A model generated the notes under the pieces. The model worked only from the letters and a program-made list of their open reading frames with translations. It was not told the DNA's origin and searched no databases. A stretch of DNA of 64,000 bases from Hirschia baltica ATCC 49814 (GTDB lineage: Bacteria > Pseudomonadota > Alphaproteobacteria > Caulobacterales > Hyphomonadaceae), in NCBI RefSeq assembly GCF_000023785.1, contig NC_012982.1:3224001-3288000 (forward strand), read 5' to 3'. Below, in pieces: positions 60,586 to 64,000 of this stretch. The position numbers and the translations under genes were made by a program. The number at the start of each line of letters is the position of its first letter. The stretch's first letter is position 1.

Positions 60586-61461
60586 TTAAAATCGCAGGGT
60601 AGAACCTAAGCGATAACCAGTATCTGGATCATTGTAAGCAAACAATTTGCGGTCTTTGACTTGCGTTTCTTCCAGTAAATCTGTCGTTTCCATAGTTAAC
60701 AATTTTGATTTCACCTTTACGGAAAAGGATGCCAACGAAAACCTAGACTGTGTAACCTGCCCAACCTCAGCTTCGGCAAACGCTTCTTCATTCACCATCT
60801 CTTCAGTATCGTCTGAACTCTCAAGCGCAAGAATTAGCCACTGATCCACAGCCGCCCTCGTCGCTGCCATATCTGCATCACTTAAGTCCAAGAACACACT
60901 ATCCCCATTTGCATCCACAGCTAGGAAAACAGGTCCTTTGGTATCTTCCAATCCATAATCGGACTTTATTTTTTCTGCTCGCTCATAATCATAAGCATCT
61001 CGCAGTGCATCACAGCTTGAAAAATTGCCTGGTTCATCTTTGAGCAACCAGTAAGTCACAAAAAAATCCTGATCCGGTGCATCTGCTTTAGCCTCGGCAT
61101 GTGTCCTTAACTCTTTCGTGTAAGCATCACACAACACAGCATTTTTCAGCTCTTCACTTTTATCAAACAACACCAAACCAACGGGAAGCTCGCCTTCTTT
61201 TGGCAAAAAGCCCTCGTCTGCTCTTAAAAAATCAGTAACGACCTCAAGGGAAGCAACCTCATCCAATGCAACCTCGTCATCGGAACTTGCTTCCATCCCC
61301 ATATCTTCATCAGGTTCAGGCAGAACAGGAGGAGGAGGAGGCGGAGGTGGTGGTGGAAAATCTTCTTGAGTTTCACTCGGGTAGGAATCCTCAGGTGGCG
61401 CACTACAGGCAAACGTAAATACACTTAGAAAAAGCGCACTCAAAGCAATAAAACGTTTCAT
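60586..61461 (-). CDS. Hypothetical lipoprotein with polyproline tether
   Basis: 291 residues from ATG 61461, preceded by GGGTGTCGGAG; the longer reading to 61527 lies before the signal. Lipobox FTFAC fixes Cys19. A run of ten prolines and an acidic stretch (about 40-75) form a tether, then a folded part with cysteines in VLCDAYTK and FSSCDAL and an acidic Asp-rich loop (AVDANGDSVFLDLSDADMAA). No family recognised. Presumably outer-membrane anchored on the periplasmic side. Confidence 0.72.
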   Translation of the reverse strand: MKRFIALSALFLSVFTFACSAPPEDSYPSETQEDFPPPPPPPPPPVLPEPDEDMGMEASSDDEVALDEVASLEVVTDFLRADEGFLPKEGELPVGLVLFDKSEELKNAVLCDAYTKELRTHAEAKADAPDQDFFVTYWLLKDEPGNFSSCDALRDAYDYERAEKIKSDYGLEDTKGPVFLAVDANGDSVFLDLSDADMAATRAAVDQWLILALESSDDTEEMVNEEAFAEAEVGQVTQSRFSLASFSVKVKSKLLTMETTDLLEETQVKDRKLFAYNDPDTGYRLGSTLRF

Positions 61462-61594
61462 CTCCGACACCCCTTTTATCATAGATAACTTAAAGCTAAG
61501 TCCCACCTTAATAGCATTACCAGACAATGAAAATAGAATGGCACCCCTTCTGCATTGTGAGAAGGGATGCCACGTTAGTTTTTTTAACTTGTTT

Positions 61595-62494
61595 TTATTC
61601 AGCTTCTGGCTTCATAAATTTCAATGTCATACGGTCAGATTCACCAATCGCTGCGTATTTTGCGCTATCGAAATCTGCCGCCGGCTCTTCTCCACGTGGT
61701 GCAGAACGATTTACAGGCGGCAAAGTCCAAACACCAAATGGGTGGTCAGCCGTATCCGCAGGATTTGCATTGATTTCAGAACTTGCCACAAATTCAAACC
61801 CTGCTTCTTCAGCCATTTGACGCACCAAAGACTCCTGAACATATCCACCGCTACCAGAAGGGTCTTGTTCTGCAGCTGTTGGCAAACGGTGCTCAACGAC
61901 ACCCAATATTCCACCAGGCTTTAAAGCTCTAAAAGAATCTGCAAACATTTTGTCGGCATAAGATCCACCCATCCAATTGTGAACATTTCTAAATGTCAGA
62001 ACCACATCGGCTGTTCCTTCAACACCCAACCCATCAGATTCTTTAGATGCAACTGTAAGCTCGATATCGCCGTAAATTTCTGGTTTTGACAAGAACGCTT
62101 CTGTGTATTTCTCGATACCATTTTTTGCATAATCAGAAGATGCTGGATCAAAAGAAGCCGCAATCAATTTTCCGCCACCTGATTTTAGGTATGGCCCTAA
62201 AACAGATGTGTACCAGCCACCGCCGGGCCAAATTTCAACGACAGTGTCACTGTTTTCAACACCAAAGAACTCTAATGTCTCAGCAGGATGGCGCCAAACA
62301 TCACGCTCTGGAGCAACGCGCCAGTCACCCTCCAAAGCAAGCTCAATTGCACTTTTTTCGGCTTCAACTTCAGTTGTTTCTACAGTTTCGGATGCTGATT
62401 TTACATCCTCATTTGTAGGTGTTGATGTTTCTGGCTCACATGCAACGAGTGCAAATACTGCGGCTCCTGCCATCAAAATTTGAGTTGTTTTCAT
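61595..62494 (-). CDS. SAM-dependent methyltransferase-fold lipoprotein
   Basis: 299 residues from ATG 62494 after GGAGGG; the reading to 62626 is not supported. The lipobox ALVAC (Cys19) marks it as a lipoprotein, then a Thr/Glu-rich linker. The C-terminal fold is a class I methyltransferase-like domain: VVEIWPGGGWYTSVLGPYLK corresponds to the SAM loop, and LKPGGILGVVEHRL to the post-I region. A methyltransferase in the periplasm has no SAM supply there, so it may be a non-enzymatic relative; the family is known as extracytoplasmic in several proteobacteria. Divergent from hsp20. Confidence 0.82.
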   Translation of the reverse strand: MKTTQILMAGAAVFALVACEPETSTPTNEDVKSASETVETTEVEAEKSAIELALEGDWRVAPERDVWRHPAETLEFFGVENSDTVVEIWPGGGWYTSVLGPYLKSGGGKLIAASFDPASSDYAKNGIEKYTEAFLSKPEIYGDIELTVASKESDGLGVEGTADVVLTFRNVHNWMGGSYADKMFADSFRALKPGGILGVVEHRLPTAAEQDPSGSGGYVQESLVRQMAEEAGFEFVASSEINANPADTADHPFGVWTLPPVNRSAPRGEEPAADFDSAKYAAIGESDRMTLKFMKPEAE

Positions 62495-62548
62495 GGGTAT
62501 TTCCCTCCACCTAAAATCAATAATTTGGACATTATCTATTTTGTTGCC

Positions 62549-62576
62549 CTTGAACACCCTAATCTTCATTCCTAAC
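62549..62576 (+). promoter_or_regulatory. Possible sigma-32 heat-shock promoter of hsp20
   Basis: CTTGAA (62549-62554) then, after CTTG and 18 bases, CCTAAC (62571-62576): a fair fit to the alphaproteobacterial RpoH form (CTTG, 17-18 bases, CYTAT). The transcript would start near 62583. Confidence 0.45.
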
Positions 62577-62687
62577 TTTAATCCAGAGACGCCGATGACG
62601 GGTCTCTCAAGCAAAGCGATGAACATTTGTTGCGTGATGCTTGGAATTTGAAACTGTGAACCGGAACAATCGACACCCGGATCGCGC

Positions 62688-62713
62688 CTGTTGCTGAAGA
62701 AGGACAGATTATG
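62688..62713 (+). promoter_or_regulatory. ROSE-type RNA thermometer hairpin masking the hsp20 ribosome site
   Basis: CTG-TTGCT (62688-62695), loop GAAGA, AGGA-CAG (62101+600: 62701-62707), then the ATG at 62711. CTG/CAG form the base, TT and CT pair with the AGGA Shine-Dalgarno, and G93 of TTGCT is left unpaired, exactly the bulged-G arrangement of ROSE elements. Heat is expected to melt it and free AGGA. The upstream leader, if transcribed from about 62583, gives room for further stems. Confidence 0.85.
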
Positions 62714-63217
62714 AGCACGATTGATTTAACACCACTATACCGCACAATGGTTGGATTTGACCGCATGGCAAACCTAATAAATACCGCACAGCGACTAGAT
62801 GGTGCACAGGGCTATCCCCCTTATAACATTGAACAATTAGACGAAAATGCATTTGCAATTGAAATTGCTGTCGCTGGTTTTTCTGAAGATGATCTAGAAA
62901 TAGAAATCAAAGAAGGCCAACTGACCGTTGTCGGCAAAAAGGCAGGGCCAGACAGTTCATCAGATGCAAATGAGCGTAACTTCCTCCATCGCGGAATCGC
63001 CGAACGCGGCTTTGTCCGTCGCTTTCAGGTTGCCGATCACGTTATCGTGACCCAAGCCGATTTGAAGCACGGTATGCTGCGTATAGACCTTATTCGTGAG
63101 CTTCCAGAAGCTATGAAGCCCCGCAAGATAGCAATTGGCAGCGGGACATCTAAGGCGCAACCAGAAGCGATTGACGGTCAAGCCACTGCTGAAACAACAA
63201 AAATCGGTGTCGCGTAA
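62711..63217 (+). CDS. Small heat-shock protein Hsp20 (IbpA-like)
   Basis: 168 residues. The alpha-crystallin domain spans about 37-140: PPYNIEQLDENAFAIEIAVA, GFSEDDLEIEIKEGQLTVVG and the C-terminal FVRRFQVADHVIVTQADLKH with GMLRIDLIRELPEAMKPRKI. The I-x-I/L tail region is represented by RKIAIG. It binds unfolding proteins as oligomers. Controlled at translation by a ROSE hairpin over its ribosome site and probably by sigma-32. It ends with a strong terminator. Confidence 0.95.
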   Translation: MSTIDLTPLYRTMVGFDRMANLINTAQRLDGAQGYPPYNIEQLDENAFAIEIAVAGFSEDDLEIEIKEGQLTVVGKKAGPDSSSDANERNFLHRGIAERGFVRRFQVADHVIVTQADLKHGMLRIDLIRELPEAMKPRKIAIGSGTSKAQPEAIDGQATAETTKIGVA

Positions 63218-63304
63218 TAGAGCGCTCTCACCAGAACAAGACTTAAAGATGGATTAGATATTTCGTCCGTCTTTTAAATCCCTGAATGATCCCCCGATTC
63301 AGGT

Positions 63305-63365
63305 AAGCGATACTGCCGATCTCTCTCCCCTCCCGAGATCAGAGCAGTATCGCTTTTTGTTTTTA
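63305..63365 (+). terminator. Strong terminator of hsp20
   Basis: AAGCGATACTGC (63305-63316) pairs with GCAGTATCGCTT (63344-63355), with an inner stem GATCTC/GAGATC, followed by TTTTTGTTTTT. It stops hsp20 and lies just before the stop of the converging rhomboid gene (63376). Confidence 0.95.
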
Positions 63366-63375
63366 AATAAGGCTT

Positions 63376-64000
63376 TTAAACGCTGGATACCAAACTCAAT
63401 ACCTGAGAAATCAAACTATTGAGAATGCCCGGATGCAGACAAACCGTAACAAGAAGTCCAGCAATAGCACCACCGAGATGTGCTTCATGTCCGATTTTAG
63501 AGTCTTCATTCCCAGAAGCAAAAGCAGAATATGAGATGAATGCTACTCCAAATACGATGGCCGGAATGGGAATAATCATAAACAAATAAATCAATGAGAA
63601 TGGTTCAAACATGCAGAATGAGATCAATGCACCCGAAACTGCACCAGATGCTCCAACCGCAGAATAATCAAGCCGTCTATAATTTTCCAATACAGCCCAC
63701 GCTCCACCAGCAATGAGCGATACAAAATAAACCAGCAAATATCCTGTCGGCCCCAGCAGTTTTATTTCTAAATACGGGCCAAAAAAGAAGAGCGTCAGCA
63801 TATTAAGCAATAAATGCCCCGGCGACACATGCAGAAAGCCTGATGTTAAAACCCGATACCATTGGTGCTTCTGGACAATGTCACCAACCAATAAATAATT
63901 CGCACGAAAAAATTTCTCGTTTGAAAAACCGATCAATGAAAATGCCACATTCGCCGCAATTAGCGCCAACGTGATCGGTGCCCCCAATAAAACTTCGAAC
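63376..64000 (-). CDS. Rhomboid intramembrane serine protease (5' end beyond the window)
   Basis: The frame stays open to the window edge, so the start is not visible; at least 208 residues are present. Catalytic serine in VGASGAVSGA and histidine in HEAHLGGAIAG, the structural HVSPGHLLLNM (residues 53-63 counted from a TTG at 63987) and six membrane segments. It cleaves membrane proteins near the outer face of a helix. Convergent with hsp20. The internal TTG 63987 is not the true start. Confidence 0.92.
   Translation of the reverse strand, partial: FEVLLGAPITLALIAANVAFSLIGFSNEKFFRANYLLVGDIVQKHQWYRVLTSGFLHVSPGHLLLNMLTLFFFGPYLEIKLLGPTGYLLVYFVSLIAGGAWAVLENYRRLDYSAVGASGAVSGALISFCMFEPFSLIYLFMIIPIPAIVFGVAFISYSAFASGNEDSKIGHEAHLGGAIAGLLVTVCLHPGILNSLISQVLSLVSSV

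Noticed and set aside
1-64000. tRNA, rRNA, CRISPR array, IS element or prophage
   Set aside because: No tRNA-like T-arm sequences, direct-repeat arrays, transposase or integrase genes were noticed by reading; a tRNA or covariance scan could still find a small RNA.

Overview
The window looks like chromosomal DNA from a low-GC alphaproteobacterium of the Caulobacterales/Hyphomonadaceae type. The signs are a Caulobacter-style cell-cycle gene set (GapR, TrcR/DUF1013, RcdA, CpdR, a TacA-like sigma-54 regulator), a 41-residue bL36, DUF1192 and DUF465 small proteins, a split pntAa/pntAb/pntB transhydrogenase with a subunit-IV-like gene in front, COQ9 beside rpsU, and the order tkt-gap-pgk-fba. A Hirschia-like genus would fit the base composition and gene content, but that is inference from memory and not a database match. 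No rRNA, tRNA, CRISPR array, insertion sequence or prophage was seen; the window reads as core genome with a few accessory genes.

Layout. 1-3 kb: the start of a TIR-domain gene cut by the window edge, a divergent four-helix membrane protein and a MORN-repeat protein. 3-7.2 kb: a phage-shock (Psp) locus, pspF divergent from a sigma-54 promoter driving a 45-residue membrane peptide, pspA, pspB, pspC and then four further small membrane proteins, three of which share a C-terminal module with PspC and partly with PspB. 7.2-14.9 kb: mnmC, motA, an mltB-like lytic transglycosylase, rpmJ, a HAD hydrolase, a TPR protein and gapR. 14.9-18.3 kb: a large soluble PAS/GAF histidine kinase divergent from a single-domain response regulator. 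18.3-23.1 kb: pntB-pntAb-pntAa, a subunit-IV-like protein and an MscS channel. 23.2-29.6 kb: an M3 peptidase, the TacA-like regulator, an ABC exporter pair and an isochorismatase-fold protein.

29.7-37.4 kb: rpsU (apparently with an AUC start codon), coq9, a probably leaderless and self-regulated XRE-cupin gene with a GNAT partner, purEK, a diguanylate cyclase behind CtrA-like sites, two DUF465 proteins, a barstar-like protein and an SDR. 37.4-47 kb: trcR, a quinone oxidoreductase, DUF1192, rcdA, rpmE, an MsbA-like exporter, a serine hydrolase, a DinB-like protein, an inositol-phosphatase-family gene and a GH10 xylanase lipoprotein. 47-54.6 kb: a minus-strand central-carbon cluster tkt, gap, marC, pgk, fba, thiE, with DUF4164 and zapA divergent from tkt. 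54.6-64 kb: a HI0933-type flavoprotein, cpdR, an N-formylglutamate amidohydrolase, an XRE regulator, hisN, a lysophospholipase-like hydrolase, an SCP2 protein, two lipoproteins, an hsp20 gene under a ROSE-type RNA thermometer, and a rhomboid protease running off the end.

How the parts work together. CpdR and RcdA are both adaptor-side factors for ClpXP degradation of CtrA in Caulobacter, and GapR, TrcR and TacA belong to the same cell-cycle and polar-development world. The Psp locus, MscS, MltB, Hsp20 and rhomboid form an envelope/protein-stress complement. The most unusual items are the expanded Psp operon, the non-canonical rpsU start, the leaderless XRE-cupin promoter with an overlapping palindrome, and the ROSE element.
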